This document shows positions 1 to 7,904 of a stretch of 27,028 bases of DNA, in pieces. The notes below the pieces were generated by a model. It was not told the origin of the DNA, did not search any database, and saw only the letters and a program-made list of their open reading frames with translations. The position numbers were made by a program, and so were the translations under genes. Source of the stretch: Pseudomonadota bacterium (GTDB taxonomy: Bacteria > Pseudomonadota > Alphaproteobacteria > Kiloniellales > J153); the NCBI GenBank assembly GCA_022572105.1, contig JACZWN010000016.1, positions 1-27,028 of the forward strand. The letters are read 5' to 3'. Position 1 is the first letter of the stretch. Every line of letters starts with the position of its first letter.

Positions 1-159
1 CGGGCGGATGCCGCCATAGGGCGAAATCTGGAAATGGATGGACGATGACTCCTTGCCAAAGGCGCGCCCGATCGAGCTCAACGACTCGCCACGCTGCCAG
101 CGATCCCACATCTCCGTCTTCTCTGCCAACGTAAATCCTCGACGAAATCTCTGAACCAT
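1..159 (-). CDS. IS30-family transposase, N-terminal part (runs off window)
   Basis: The minus strand from the ATG at 159 reads MVQRFRRGFTLAEKTEMWDR and on through a WQRGESLSSIGRAFGK stretch. This is the N-terminal helix-turn-helix (HTH_38) that IS30-family transposases use to bind their terminal repeats. Only 53 codons are inside the window and the frame stays open to base 1, so the DDE catalytic domain cannot be checked. The ATG is preceded on its strand by a GGAGG-like run (165-171), which fits a ribosome binding site. Family assignment is recognition from sequence and I am confident of it. Whether the element is intact cannot be seen from here. Confidence 0.85.
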   Translation of the reverse strand, partial: MVQRFRRGFTLAEKTEMWDRWQRGESLSSIGRAFGKESSSIHFQISPYGGIRP

Positions 160-263
160 CACAACACCTCCATCTTTCTATTTAAGATAAAGTGTTGCGT
201 TAACCTGTTGAGACCGCCGGGGCAGAGCGGACATACTGGCGGCATGGTCGGATAGTCTGCTTG
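160..263. other. Terminal region of the IS30-like element and spacer
   Basis: This gap upstream of the IS30 transposase start should hold the element's terminal inverted repeat. The AT-rich stretch 177-215, including AAGTGTTGCGTTAACC, is the likely end, because IS30 transposase genes start close to the repeat. The partner repeat is outside the window, so the exact boundary cannot be fixed. I see no gene in 216-263. Confidence 0.4.
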
Positions 264-420
264 TAGCCGAGGCTGTCGAAAAAGTCGGAGCCGACGGATT
301 TTGTGCAACTATCGTTCCCGTAGGCTGAGCTTGAAGCAACATGGATTCAACATCGCCCCGGACTTTGAATTATTGTTTCAAAAATTCTGGCCCTCGGGAC
401 TTCTTCAACACCCTCAGCCA
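264..420. mobile_element. 157-bp MITE-like remnant of an IS1182/IS5-type element
   Basis: The left end 264-286 (TAGCCGAGGCTGTCGAAAAAGTC) matches the reverse complement of the right end 398-420 at 18 of 23 positions. No transposase fits inside. The terminal sequence is a variant of the inverted repeat that bounds the larger decayed element at 5476-6164 (TTAGCCGAGGGTGTTGAAAA), so both belong to the same broad IS type. It could be a non-autonomous miniature element or simply the two ends left after an internal deletion. No target duplication is obvious. Confidence 0.6.
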
Positions 421-491
421 TAAACGGACATGTTCCCCAAAGACAGGTGCTGCTAAGCTAATGCCGAACTCACCATGTTTGGGAGGCCTCC

Positions 492-914
492 ATGGAATGG
501 ACCGGCGGGTGTCTGTGCGGGGCAGTGCGCTATCGTGCAACAGCAGACCCTATCCGCGCCGTTAATTGTCACTGTGGGATGTGTCGCCGAATGTCGGGCG
601 CGGCATTCCTCACCCACGTTCATTTTCTCATCGGTGCATTCACGTGGACCAAGGGCAAGCCAACGCGCTATCGATCCTCTTCCGAGGCCGAGCGCGGCTT
701 TTGCGAGCGATGCGGCAGCACCCTTACAATGCACGAAACTGTCCTCAACGACAGGGTCCAAGTGACTTTGGGAAGCCTTGACCGACTGGAGAACGTTCGG
801 CCGGATGACCATGTTTGGACCGAGAGTCAACTCGCTTGGCTGCATATAAATGACGACCTGCCGCGCTTTCCACGCACTAGCTCGGCCGTGCCGTCAAGCG
901 CCTTGGGGGAATAA
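492..914 (+). CDS. GFA/CENP-V family zinc-binding protein (first copy)
   Basis: This 140-residue protein has the cysteine pattern of the GFA family (Pfam GFA, 'glutathione-dependent formaldehyde-activating enzyme' fold). Visible residues are C7 and C9 in GGCLCGAVRY, C26, C28 and C31 in NCHCGMCRRMSG, and C71 and C74 in FCERCGS. These cysteines bind structural and catalytic zinc in characterised members. A GGGAGG ribosome binding site at 481-486 fixes the ATG. Most family members have no proven formaldehyde activity, so the substrate is unknown. It stands alone between an element remnant and a methyltransferase gene. A second, clearly different GFA protein lies at 7335-7811. Confidence 0.85.
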   Translation: MEWTGGCLCGAVRYRATADPIRAVNCHCGMCRRMSGAAFLTHVHFLIGAFTWTKGKPTRYRSSSEAERGFCERCGSTLTMHETVLNDRVQVTLGSLDRLENVRPDDHVWTESQLAWLHINDDLPRFPRTSSAVPSSALGE

Positions 915-1048
915 CGCGCCCGAAGCGGTCGCCGGCCTCTTATGGCGCCTGAGTCCAGGAATAGCGAGAAGCTGAACTTGGTCGGTTCCGAAGAACGACC
1001 GTAATTCGCTTTCCCAACCCTCGAGTGCCGACGAAAGGAATGTGAACC

Positions 1049-2104
1049 ATGACGACACGATCACGGACCTCACCCGGTCTCATGGAGCGTCTGGCCGACG
1101 GGCCGGTCATCTGTGCCGAGGGGTACCTATTTGAGCTCGAACGGCGCGGCTATTTGCAGGCCGGGGCGTTTGTACCCGAGGTGGTTTCGGACCACCCCGA
1201 CGTTGTCCGCCAGTTACACCAAGACTTTGTGCATGCGGGGTCGGACGTGGTCGAGGCCCTGACCTATTACGCCCATCGGGAGAAGATGCGGCTGATTGGG
1301 CGCGAGGACGAGCTGGAGCCAATGAACCGACAGGCATTGCGCATCGCCAAAGACGTCGCGGCCGAGACCGGGGCACTGGTCGCCGGCAATATCTGCAACA
1401 CCAATATCTATGATCCAGACGACGCGGCGGGACAGGCCAAGATCCGCGATCTATATGCGGAGCAGATGGAGTGGATCGTCGATGAAGGCGTCGATTTCGT
1501 GATTGCCGAAACGTTTCCCTGGCAAGGCGAGGCCGAACTGGCGCTGGACGCGATCAAGCAATCCGGCCTGCCCGCCGTGGTGACCTACGCGATCCACCGC
1601 GACGGCCTCACGCGGGAAGGCATTACGCCGGCGCGGGCGTGCAAGGCGCTGGAAGATCAGGGCGCGGCGGTGGTCGGCCTGAACTGCGCCCGGGGCCCGG
1701 AAACTATGCTGCCGATCCTGCAGGAGATCGCGGCTGTTTGCACAGTGCCGATCGCCGCTTTGCCGGTGCCTTTCCGCACCAGCGAATCGGAGCCCACATT
1801 CCAGTCGCTGACGGATTCCTGCTCCGGGCATCCGGATGGTGATCGGCCGTTTCCGGTGCATCTGGATCCGATGAGTTGCACTCGCATGGACATCGCCCGC
1901 TTCACAACGGAGGCGAAGGCCCTGGGCGTGAAATATTTCGGCGTCTGTTGTGGCGCCGGGCCGCACCACATCCGCGCGATGGCGGAAGCGTTGGGCCGCC
2001 GTCCGCCGGCCAGTCGCTACTCGGCCGACATGTCCAAGCACTATGCCCTTGGTGATTTTGACAGGCAGCGCAAGCAGGACCGCGACTTCCGCGATCGGCT
2101 CTAA
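1049..2104 (+). CDS. Homocysteine S-methyltransferase family protein, betaine-homocysteine methyltransferase-like
   Basis: The 351-residue product belongs to the pfam02574 homocysteine S-methyltransferase family, which moves a methyl group onto homocysteine to make methionine. The three zinc-ligand cysteines are visible: C213 in VVGLNCARGPETM, and C300 and C301 in YFGVCCGAGPHHIRAMAEAL. The last motif and the tail resemble betaine-homocysteine methyltransferase (BHMT), which uses glycine betaine and yields dimethylglycine. The methyl donor is an inference, since S-methylmethionine-dependent enzymes share the motifs. An AAAGGA ribosome binding site at 1034-1039 supports the ATG. The gene sits in the less GC-rich mobile region just ahead of a group II intron. 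Confidence 0.85.
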   Translation: MTTRSRTSPGLMERLADGPVICAEGYLFELERRGYLQAGAFVPEVVSDHPDVVRQLHQDFVHAGSDVVEALTYYAHREKMRLIGREDELEPMNRQALRIAKDVAAETGALVAGNICNTNIYDPDDAAGQAKIRDLYAEQMEWIVDEGVDFVIAETFPWQGEAELALDAIKQSGLPAVVTYAIHRDGLTREGITPARACKALEDQGAAVVGLNCARGPETMLPILQEIAAVCTVPIAALPVPFRTSESEPTFQSLTDSCSGHPDGDRPFPVHLDPMSCTRMDIARFTTEAKALGVKYFGVCCGAGPHHIRAMAEALGRRPPASRYSADMSKHYALGDFDRQRKQDRDFRDRL

Positions 2105-2359
2105 TCACCACTGATCGGGCGACGCCTCTATTTGCCTATCGTGCGCGCTGGAAAGCCCGTAATCGGTCGATATCGGTCCAGACCTGATCTGGCAGTTCGC
2201 AGAGCCATTTCCGCCGTCATTGGGCGGATATGGCGAGGGCGAAAGCCTGCCCAATGGTCATGTCACACGGTGATGACACGCCTTGGCCCGGGCAGCTTTG
2301 TTTCGGTGCGTTGCGATTTCCGCCCTCTACCGCCCGGTAGCCGATATCCGAAGTGGGTC
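2105..2359. other. Intergenic region, 5' exon side of the group II intron
   Basis: I see no convincing gene here. Short frames exist on both strands, for example a plus-strand frame from 2132, but they lack family resemblance and a good ribosome binding site. The last bases, GGGTC at 2355-2359, form the proposed intron-binding site of the 5' exon. Confidence 0.5.
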
Positions 2360-2900
2360 GTGTGTCACGAGTATCGCCGGTCCAAACGGCGCTGCGCAAC
2401 TGTACGAGAGATGAAGGAGGGCCCTTCGGGTTCGGCGATCAGGAGCTGATCCCAAGCTGCCGCAAGCTGCTGTGGTCAAAAGCCATGGTGGTGAGCGTTG
2501 CGGAAAAGTCGGGACGATGATCCCGACAAGCACGGTTGAGAGAGGCGAGCGCAAGCGAACCACCGCTGAAGTGTCGAAAGCGGATTAGACGGTGTCAAAA
2601 CCGGGGGTTGACCCTACCTCCGGGATGAGTTCGGGGGCGGACCTGAATGCTGCCCGAGCGGCATCCGGCATGTAGGTGGCGCGAAGCTCATCCAGGCTCT
2701 TGTACGGAACGTGAGAACCTGTCGTTCCGATGCCAAGGGAGCGGTCACAAGTGGCTAAAACCGCGAGGACCGGAGTACCGATGCGGAACACAGGGGCGGA
2801 GCAGTCCGTAGTAGGGATGAAGGACCTGTAATGGGGCTGGACCGAAGGGGCTGCGTTGTTCAGCCGAGGCTCAGGGCCAACTGGCAACAGGAGGAGCCCT

Positions 2901-4160
2901 GTGGCTGAGGCAAAGCCGTTCGATATCCCCAAGAGGGAAGTCTGGGAAGCCTTCAAGCATGTGAAGGCCAAACGGGGAGCGGCTGGTGTAGATGGACAGA
3001 CGATTGCGGACTTTGAGGCTGATCTTTCGAACAACCTCTACAAGCTCTGGAACCGGCTGTCCTCGGGGAGCTATTTTCCGTTGCCGGTGCTGCGGGTGAA
3101 CATACCGAAGGCGGATGGCGGCACGCGCCCGTTGGGCATTCCGACGGTTGCGGATCGCATCGCCCAGGAGGTTGCCCGTCGCGACCTGGAGCCACGTCTG
3201 GAGCCGGTGTTCCATGCCGACTCCTACGGCTACAGGCCCGGCAAGTCGGCGGTCGATGCCCTGCGTCAAACGCGTCAGCGCTGCTGGCGCTATGACTGGG
3301 TGCTCGATATCGACGTCAAGGGCTACTTCGACAGCATCGATTGGGAGCTTCTGCTCAAGGCGGTCCGCCATCATACGGACTGCCCTTGGGTGCTGCTCTA
3401 CATCGAGCGCTGGCTGAAGGTGCCCGTTCAGATGGAGGATGGCAGCGTCGTGGCGCGCGGGTCGGGAACGCCGCAGGGCGGGGTCATCAGCCCGCTTCTG
3501 GCGAACCTCTTCCTGCATTATGCGTTCGACATGTGGATGACGCGGACCTATCCGCAGATCCTCTTCGAGCGCTACGCCGACGACGTCATTTGTCACTGCA
3601 AGAGCGCCGAGGAGGCACAGGCGCTATGGAGCGCGCTTGCCGACCGCTTTGCGGCCTGCAAGCTGGTTCTACATCCTGAGAAGACAAAGATAGTCTACTG
3701 CAAGGACAAGAACCGGCGCGGCGATCATCCCAACTGCTCGTTCGATTTCCTGGGCTTTACCTTCCGGGCGAGAAAGACGATCTGGCTGGGGCATATCTAC
3801 GCGCATGGCTTCCTGCCTGCTGCCAGCCGGAAAGCGTTGAAGGCCATCAGCCGGACGATCCGGCGGTGGACGCTTCACCTTCGCAGCGACAAGGCTCTGC
3901 AAGATCTCGCCACCTTGGTCAATCGGACCATCCGTGGCTGGATCGCATACTACGGCAGCTTCTATCGGACAGAGTTGCGTCCGACCCTCAAGAGGATCGA
4001 TCTCTATGTCATTCGCTGGGCACGCCGCAAGTTCAAACGGCTGCGTCGCAAGACCAAAGGCGCGCGAGACTGGTTTGACCGGCTACGCCGGGCCAATCCA
4101 ACGCTCTTCGCCCATTGGCAGCTCTGTCATGGAAACGGCCGAACATCGGGAGCCGTGTGA
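2901..4160 (+). CDS. ltrA: Group II intron reverse transcriptase/maturase
   Basis: A 419-residue multifunctional protein that helps the intron fold and splice and copies it into DNA during retrohoming. Reverse transcriptase blocks run from about residue 25 to 290. They include RPLGIPTVADRI at 76-87, DIDVKGYFDSID at 136-147, GTPQGGVISPLLAN at 189-202 and the catalytic YADD at 225-228. A maturase (domain X) region follows with RGWIAYYGSFY. No H-N-H endonuclease domain is present, as in several bacterial intron classes. I chose GTG 2901 because AGGAGG at 2889-2894 is ideally placed. An upstream in-frame ATG at 2856 lacks such a site. The TGA stop lies within domain V. Confidence 0.93.
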   Translation: MAEAKPFDIPKREVWEAFKHVKAKRGAAGVDGQTIADFEADLSNNLYKLWNRLSSGSYFPLPVLRVNIPKADGGTRPLGIPTVADRIAQEVARRDLEPRLEPVFHADSYGYRPGKSAVDALRQTRQRCWRYDWVLDIDVKGYFDSIDWELLLKAVRHHTDCPWVLLYIERWLKVPVQMEDGSVVARGSGTPQGGVISPLLANLFLHYAFDMWMTRTYPQILFERYADDVICHCKSAEEAQALWSALADRFAACKLVLHPEKTKIVYCKDKNRRGDHPNCSFDFLGFTFRARKTIWLGHIYAHGFLPAASRKALKAISRTIRRWTLHLRSDKALQDLATLVNRTIRGWIAYYGSFYRTELRPTLKRIDLYVIRWARRKFKRLRRKTKGARDWFDRLRRANPTLFAHWQLCHGNGRTSGAV

Positions 4161-4183
4161 GCCGAGAGGTTCACGCACGGTTC
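4150..4183 (+). ncRNA. Group II intron domain V (catalytic hairpin)
   Basis: A 34-nt hairpin with every classical element: the catalytic AGC triad at 4151-4153 inside the outer 8-bp stem, a two-nucleotide bulge at 4174-4175, and a GNRA (GAGA) loop at 4164-4167. It is the active centre of the ribozyme. Confidence 0.9.
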
Positions 4184-4223
4184 TAGGAGCGCCTGGGGGT
4201 GCGATTCCCCCGGGCGACTCGAC

Positions 4224-4540
4224 AACCTGAGACATTCACGTGCCGCGGCCGCGATGGCTTCGCCGAGCAGTCCAGATCGCGGGCATCTGCCTCGTCTAAG
4301 TCGCCCCGCTTGATGAGAGCCTCGACCATTTCACAGGTGACCTCTGGTGTGGTGGTGTGCCCGGATGGATTCTCCTTGATCTCGGGTTGGGCAGAATGCT
4401 GGTCTCGACCGGTGCTTCGCGGTAACCTTCGCGTAAGCCGAGCGGTCAATCTCGGAGATGTCAGGCGAAATTTACTTGAGTGTCCCTTCGGCAGGGCGCT
4501 CGGAAGTCCTGACTTTGGGGAACCGGAAGGAGGGCTGTCC
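4224..4540. other. 3' exon side of the intron, no confident gene
   Basis: This stretch of about 317 bases separates the intron end from the hydrolase start. The hydrolase reading frame extends back through it to 4199, but that extension crosses the intron 3' end, lacks family resemblance and precedes a strong ribosome binding site plus signal peptide, so I do not count it as coding. A minus-strand frame here is open but also unrecognisable. It may contain the remains of whatever sequence the intron invaded. Confidence 0.5.
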
Positions 4541-5287
4541 ATGGGGTGTTCGTTACGGTCTTTGACGCTGGTTCTCGGGCTCGCACTGAGCCTCGTGAGT
4601 TCGGCTGCCGTCGCCGAAACGGTGACCCTTCGCTGGTTCGGTCACGCATTCTTCCTCGTCACCTCGTTCCAGGGCGTACGCGTCGCCCTGGATCCGTTTA
4701 GCAACATCGGATACCCCATGCCGGACGTGGCGGCGGACGTGGTCACGGTGAGCCACGAACACGGGGACCATAACGGTGCGGACGGGCTCGCGGGCTCCCC
4801 TGTCATCTTGCGCGGCCTGAAGGCTGGAGGTGTGGACTGGAACTCTATTTCCTACAGTGTGAAGGACGTGCGCATTACGGCGCTGCCCGCATACCATGAC
4901 GACGTCCAGGGCCGAAGGCGAGGCTTGAATACGATCTTCATCGTTGAGACCGGCGGCCTTCGCCTGGCTCACCTGAGCGACATCGGACACACCCTGTCCG
5001 AGGCGACCCTCAAGGCAATGGGACGCATCGACGTGCTCCTAGTCCCCGTGGGCGGAATTTTCAGCATCGATGGCCGTCAGGCGAAAGAGATCATGACTCG
5101 CTTGCGACCCAGCATCACCATTCCGATACATTATAAAACCCCGGTGACCGCGGATTGGCCCATTGAGGACGAACGAGAATTTCTCGCGGGGCTGCCGAAC
5201 GTCAGGCGGTTGGACATGCTTTCGGCCTTACTCACTCCCGAAACGCTTCCCACTCAGCCCGAAGTCTGGGTGATGCGGTACCGGTAG
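4541..5287 (+). CDS. Exported metallo-beta-lactamase-fold hydrolase (UlaG-like)
   Basis: The 248-residue product starts with a Sec signal peptide (hydrophobic core about residues 8-20, AVA cleavage site near 25). A metal-dependent hydrolase of the metallo-beta-lactamase superfamily follows. The zinc motif is HEHGDH at 72-77 (HxHxDH), with further family signatures in LAHLSDIGHT and the C-terminal IPIHYKTP. Its compact form resembles the UlaG/YtkL-type 'metal-dependent hydrolases' rather than true beta-lactamases, and the substrate is unknown. AAGGAGG at 4527-4533 fixes the ATG at 4541. Location in the periplasm follows from the signal peptide. It is isolated between an intron and an IS remnant, so context gives no pathway clue. 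Confidence 0.85.
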   Translation: MGCSLRSLTLVLGLALSLVSSAAVAETVTLRWFGHAFFLVTSFQGVRVALDPFSNIGYPMPDVAADVVTVSHEHGDHNGADGLAGSPVILRGLKAGGVDWNSISYSVKDVRITALPAYHDDVQGRRRGLNTIFIVETGGLRLAHLSDIGHTLSEATLKAMGRIDVLLVPVGGIFSIDGRQAKEIMTRLRPSITIPIHYKTPVTADWPIEDEREFLAGLPNVRRLDMLSALLTPETLPTQPEVWVMRYR

Positions 5288-5448
5288 GAAGCTGAGGGTT
5301 ATCGACCGACCAGACTTGGACTGATCACTCAAAGAGACGTACAATTAAGAACAACCCGAGCAGGGAAAAGTGTTGATCAGCCGCCCCGTTCATCAGCTAC
5401 CAGATCAACCGACAACTCTCTGGGCGGCATCTTCCTCCACTGGTGTTC

Positions 5449-5466
5449 CGCGCCTTCGGGGCGCAC
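5449..5466. other. Small hairpin with UUCG-type loop
   Basis: GCGCCTTCGGGGCGC can fold into a short GC-rich stem. It lies after the hydrolase gene and just before the IS remnant. No T-run follows, so calling it an intrinsic terminator is weak. Confidence 0.3.
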
Positions 5467-5475
5467 CTTCCGCCC

Positions 5476-6164
5476 TTAGCCGAGGGTGTTGAAAAAGTCC
5501 TTTGAGGGGCTCGGATAGTCGTGATTCCTTGCTGGTGAGGACGGAGCAAGAGGATCGGGGCGATGATGGGCGAGCCTGTAGGTCGGCAAGACCGTCTTTT
5601 TTATGAATTCGATCTCGAAGATATGGTTCCGGGCGATCATCTGGCTACCGCCGGATCGACGCTGCTTTGGACTTGAGCTGGCTGCGTGGCGAGATGAAGG
5701 CCCATTACAGCCCGCTCGGCTGCCCTTCGGTCTGTCCCGAGCTGATGGTCCGGATGCTGATTGTCGGTTATTGCTATTCGATCCGCTCGGAGCGGCGCTT
5801 GTGCCAGGAGGTAAAGATGAACTTGGCCTACCGCTGGTTCTGCGGCCTGGGTTTAGAGGACAAGGTTCCGCACCATTCGACGTTCTCGGTGAACCGCCAC
5901 GGCCGTTTCCGCGAGAGCGATATCCTGCGCAAGGTGTTCGAGGAGGTGGTCTGCGGCTGCATGACGGCGGCGTCGGCGAGATCGACCGAGGCTTTGCGAT
6001 GCCTCGAATGAGGCAAGCGCGTTTTCAACATTGATCTGCCAACGTCCTCCAACGCCATCATGCAGAGGGCATAGCCCCACCTGCGGAGAGAACCGTGAAC
6101 CCGGCAGGCGCATCAAGGGAGAGCTTGACATCCAGTCCCCGAGTTAGAGAACACCCTCGGCTAA
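5476..6164 (+). mobile_element. Decayed IS1182-like insertion sequence
   Basis: The ends are a perfect 15-bp inverted repeat: TTAGCCGAGGGTGTT at 5476-5490 and AACACCCTCGGCTAA at 6150-6164. The left end continues as GAAAAAGTCC, typical of IS1182/IS5-like ends. Inside is the 5' part of a transposase (5563 onward) and then about 190 bp that no longer matches it. At 689 bp the element is less than half the usual length for the family, so it carries a large internal deletion or rearrangement and cannot move on its own. Confidence 0.75.
5563..5965 (+). pseudogene. IS1182-family transposase fragment, frameshifted and truncated
   Basis: From the ATG at 5563 the frame reads MMGEPVGRQDRLFYEFDLED and on to GDHL. 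It then shifts at about 5644-5648 into the frame that continues RRIDAALDLSWLRGEMKAHY. Recognisable family motifs follow: PELMVRMLIVGYCYSIRSER, LAYRWFCGLG, and HHSTFSVNRHGRFRESDILR. This matches the N-terminal (DUF772) domain of IS1182-type transposases. Similarity ends near 5965 and the DDE domain is missing. Two defects, a frameshift and loss of the catalytic part, make it a pseudogene. Confidence 0.85.
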
Positions 6165-6321
6165 ACGCGGAAGTGCCCGAATGCGCGGATTTGCGACCGG
6201 TGTTGGCTCTAAAGCCGACATCGGCGCCTCGCCGCTGACCCAACTCTAGTTCATGAGTACACGACCTAGACCGGATCAGGATCGAGGCCGAGCCGGGACC
6301 CGCGTTTCCCCGGTAGCTCGG
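6165..6321. other. Intergenic region at the island edge
   Basis: No gene, promoter or terminator stands out. It lies between the IS remnant and the stop of the spermidine synthase-like gene, and marks where the sequence becomes strongly GC-rich. Confidence 0.4.
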
Positions 6322-7239
6322 CTATTCGACGGGTGCGCCGGGCGGCCTTTCCAGCCGCAGCCATTCCCGCTGCCAGCGGGGCAGCGCGAAGGCGGCCTGG
6401 TGGATGTCGGGATCATAGTGGCGGCCTTGATAGGCCGCCACCGGCCGGCGGAGCGTGACCCCGTCTCGGCTATAAAGGAAGAAGCCGAAATCGGCGCCGG
6501 GATAGAGTGGGATCTTGGTCCGGTAGACCTCGATATGGGGCAGCAGCTTGGTGCGCCGCATGACGCTCACCAGATTCTCGCCGCCGCCGCTCAGCTCCTG
6601 CAGAAAATGACCACCGCCGCAGGACAGGAAGATGCTGTCGGAATCGACGATGACGCCGCTGTCGGAGACAAGGGCGGCGAGATCGGCGCAAAAACCCTCG
6701 GTGAAGAGTGCGGCCGAGGGGCCGACCGGCTCGGTCAAGTCGAGGACGATGACGTCGTAGACCTCGCTCCTGGCCTTGGCGGCGCGAACCCAGTCACCGG
6801 CATGATCGACGACCAGGGTCACGCGCGGATCGTCGTAGTCGCCGTTGATGCACAGATATTGGTTCGAAAGCTCGATCACCCGACGGTCGATCTCGACCAT
6901 GGTCACGCGCGTGACGAAGTCGTGGACCAGGGCTTCGCGCAGGGCGCCGCCATCGCCGCCGCCGACGATCAGTACCGATGTGTCGCGGCGCGCCCGGCCC
7001 AGCAAGGGGACGTGCAGGGCCATTTCGTGATAGATGAATTCGTCGGCCTGGCTCGCCTGAACATAGCCGTCGAGGACGAGAACGCGGCCGAAGGCGGCGT
7101 GATCGAAGAGCTCGATGACCTGGAACGGGCTCCGCTCACGGTGCAAAAGCGCCAGTTCCAGCGATTGGGCGGTTCCGAGGCCGTCGGAACGTTCGCGCCA
7201 CCAGGCTGGGGCGGCGGGAACCCGGTCGGCATCCGTCAT
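6322..7239 (-). CDS. speE: Spermidine synthase-like aminopropyltransferase
   Basis: A 305-residue member of the spermidine/spermine synthase family, which transfers an aminopropyl group from decarboxylated S-adenosylmethionine to a polyamine such as putrescine. Visible motifs: YHEMALHVP at 70-78, the nucleotide-binding GGGDGG at 93-98, the acidic VEIDRRVIELS, and DLTEPVGP around D167. The family usually has DxTDP, so glutamate replaces aspartate here. The length is normal. The start is uncertain: ATG 7239 gives the usual N terminus, while ATG 7260 adds seven residues and neither has a strong ribosome binding site. No adenosylmethionine decarboxylase is nearby, so the exact polyamine is not shown. 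Confidence 0.85.
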   Translation of the reverse strand: MTDADRVPAAPAWWRERSDGLGTAQSLELALLHRERSPFQVIELFDHAAFGRVLVLDGYVQASQADEFIYHEMALHVPLLGRARRDTSVLIVGGGDGGALREALVHDFVTRVTMVEIDRRVIELSNQYLCINGDYDDPRVTLVVDHAGDWVRAAKARSEVYDVIVLDLTEPVGPSAALFTEGFCADLAALVSDSGVIVDSDSIFLSCGGGHFLQELSGGGENLVSVMRRTKLLPHIEVYRTKIPLYPGADFGFFLYSRDGVTLRRPVAAYQGRHYDPDIHQAAFALPRWQREWLRLERPPGAPVE

Positions 7240-7334
7240 GGTCCGGCTGCTTTCCTTCATGCAACCGCTTCTAACACCCTTGGCCACCCGGGCGCCACCG
7301 AGCACGCCGCCTCTCTTGTCGGCACCGCCGTGGA

Positions 7335-7811
7335 TCATCGATCTTCGACGAGCCCGTGTTTCCGGTGCCATTCCTCGAGCGAGTCCGTGGGGTACTCATC
7401 GAACCGCGGCTCGCCCTTTTCGGCATCGACGCGCACCCAGTTGGCCTTGGACGCGAGCAGCATGTGGACCTGCTCCGGTGGCTCGGGGAGCGGCGTGTCG
7501 ATGGCGCTCGCGAAGGGATGGACGAGGTCCGGCCAGCCCGGATCCCAAACCCAGAGCGCCGCGCCACAGCGCGCGCAGAAGCGCCGTTCGCCCGTGCTTT
7601 GCTCTCCCCCGATCGTCGCGTGGAACACCGAGATATGTTCCGCGCCCTCGACCTCCAGGGTACCGGCATGGGCGCCGAGATTGACGGCGAAACCGCCGCC
7701 GCCCGCGGTCTTTCGACAGATCGAGCAATAGCAGCGCAGGTACGGGACCGGCGCATAAGCCTCGACCGAAAACCGCACCGCGCCGCAATGACAGGAGCCT
7801 TCAAGACGCAT
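7335..7811 (-). CDS. GFA/CENP-V family zinc-binding protein (second copy)
   Basis: A 158-residue GFA-family protein with C7 and C9 in GSCHCGAVRF, then cysteines in RCYCSICRKTAGGG, and the CARCG pair near residues 79-82. The arrangement is that of the zinc sites of the fold. A GGGAGG motif just upstream of the ATG at 7811 supports the start. It is not a close duplicate of the copy at 492-914; only the cysteine framework and GAVR motif are shared. Function is unproven for most of the family. It is oriented toward the spermidine synthase-like gene with a gap of about 95 bases, so co-transcription is possible. Confidence 0.88.
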   Translation of the reverse strand: MRLEGSCHCGAVRFSVEAYAPVPYLRCYCSICRKTAGGGGFAVNLGAHAGTLEVEGAEHISVFHATIGGEQSTGERRFCARCGAALWVWDPGWPDLVHPFASAIDTPLPEPPEQVHMLLASKANWVRVDAEKGEPRFDEYPTDSLEEWHRKHGLVEDR

Positions 7812-7904
7812 GCCAACCTCCCTTCGGCTTCGGCGATGGCTTGGGTGCGGCCGGCCTGGCGCCGACCTTGTATTCAGCGCCTGGCCTCAATTGTAAACGC
7901 CACT

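Larger units (their letters stand above)
2360..4223 (+). mobile_element. Group II intron with intron-encoded reverse transcriptase
   Basis: A ribozyme-type retroelement of about 1,864 nt. The 5' end GTGTGTC fits the GUGYG consensus and the 3' end finishes in AC, fitting AY. Domain V is unmistakable at 4150-4183: an outer stem GAGCCGTG/CACGGTTC, a two-base CG bulge, an inner stem TGAGCC/GGTTCA and a GAGA tetraloop. Domain VI follows as a hairpin (about 4190-4216, CGCC.GGGGG pairing with CCCCC.GGCG). TTGACCC at 2608-2614 can pair with GGGTC|AA across the joined exons, as EBS1 with its delta base should, which supports both boundaries. The intron-encoded protein lies in domain IV and overlaps the start of domain V. 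It looks full length and potentially active. Confidence 0.88.

Noticed and set aside
2901..4160. Reverse transcriptase as part of a retron or diversity-generating element
   Set aside because: Domain V and VI directly downstream, a maturase-type C terminus and an intron-like 5' leader identify a group II intron. No template/variable repeat pair or msr/msd structure was seen.
4199..4540. Upstream extension of the metallo-beta-lactamase-fold gene
   Set aside because: The extension starts inside the group II intron end and precedes a strong ribosome binding site and an evident signal peptide at 4541.
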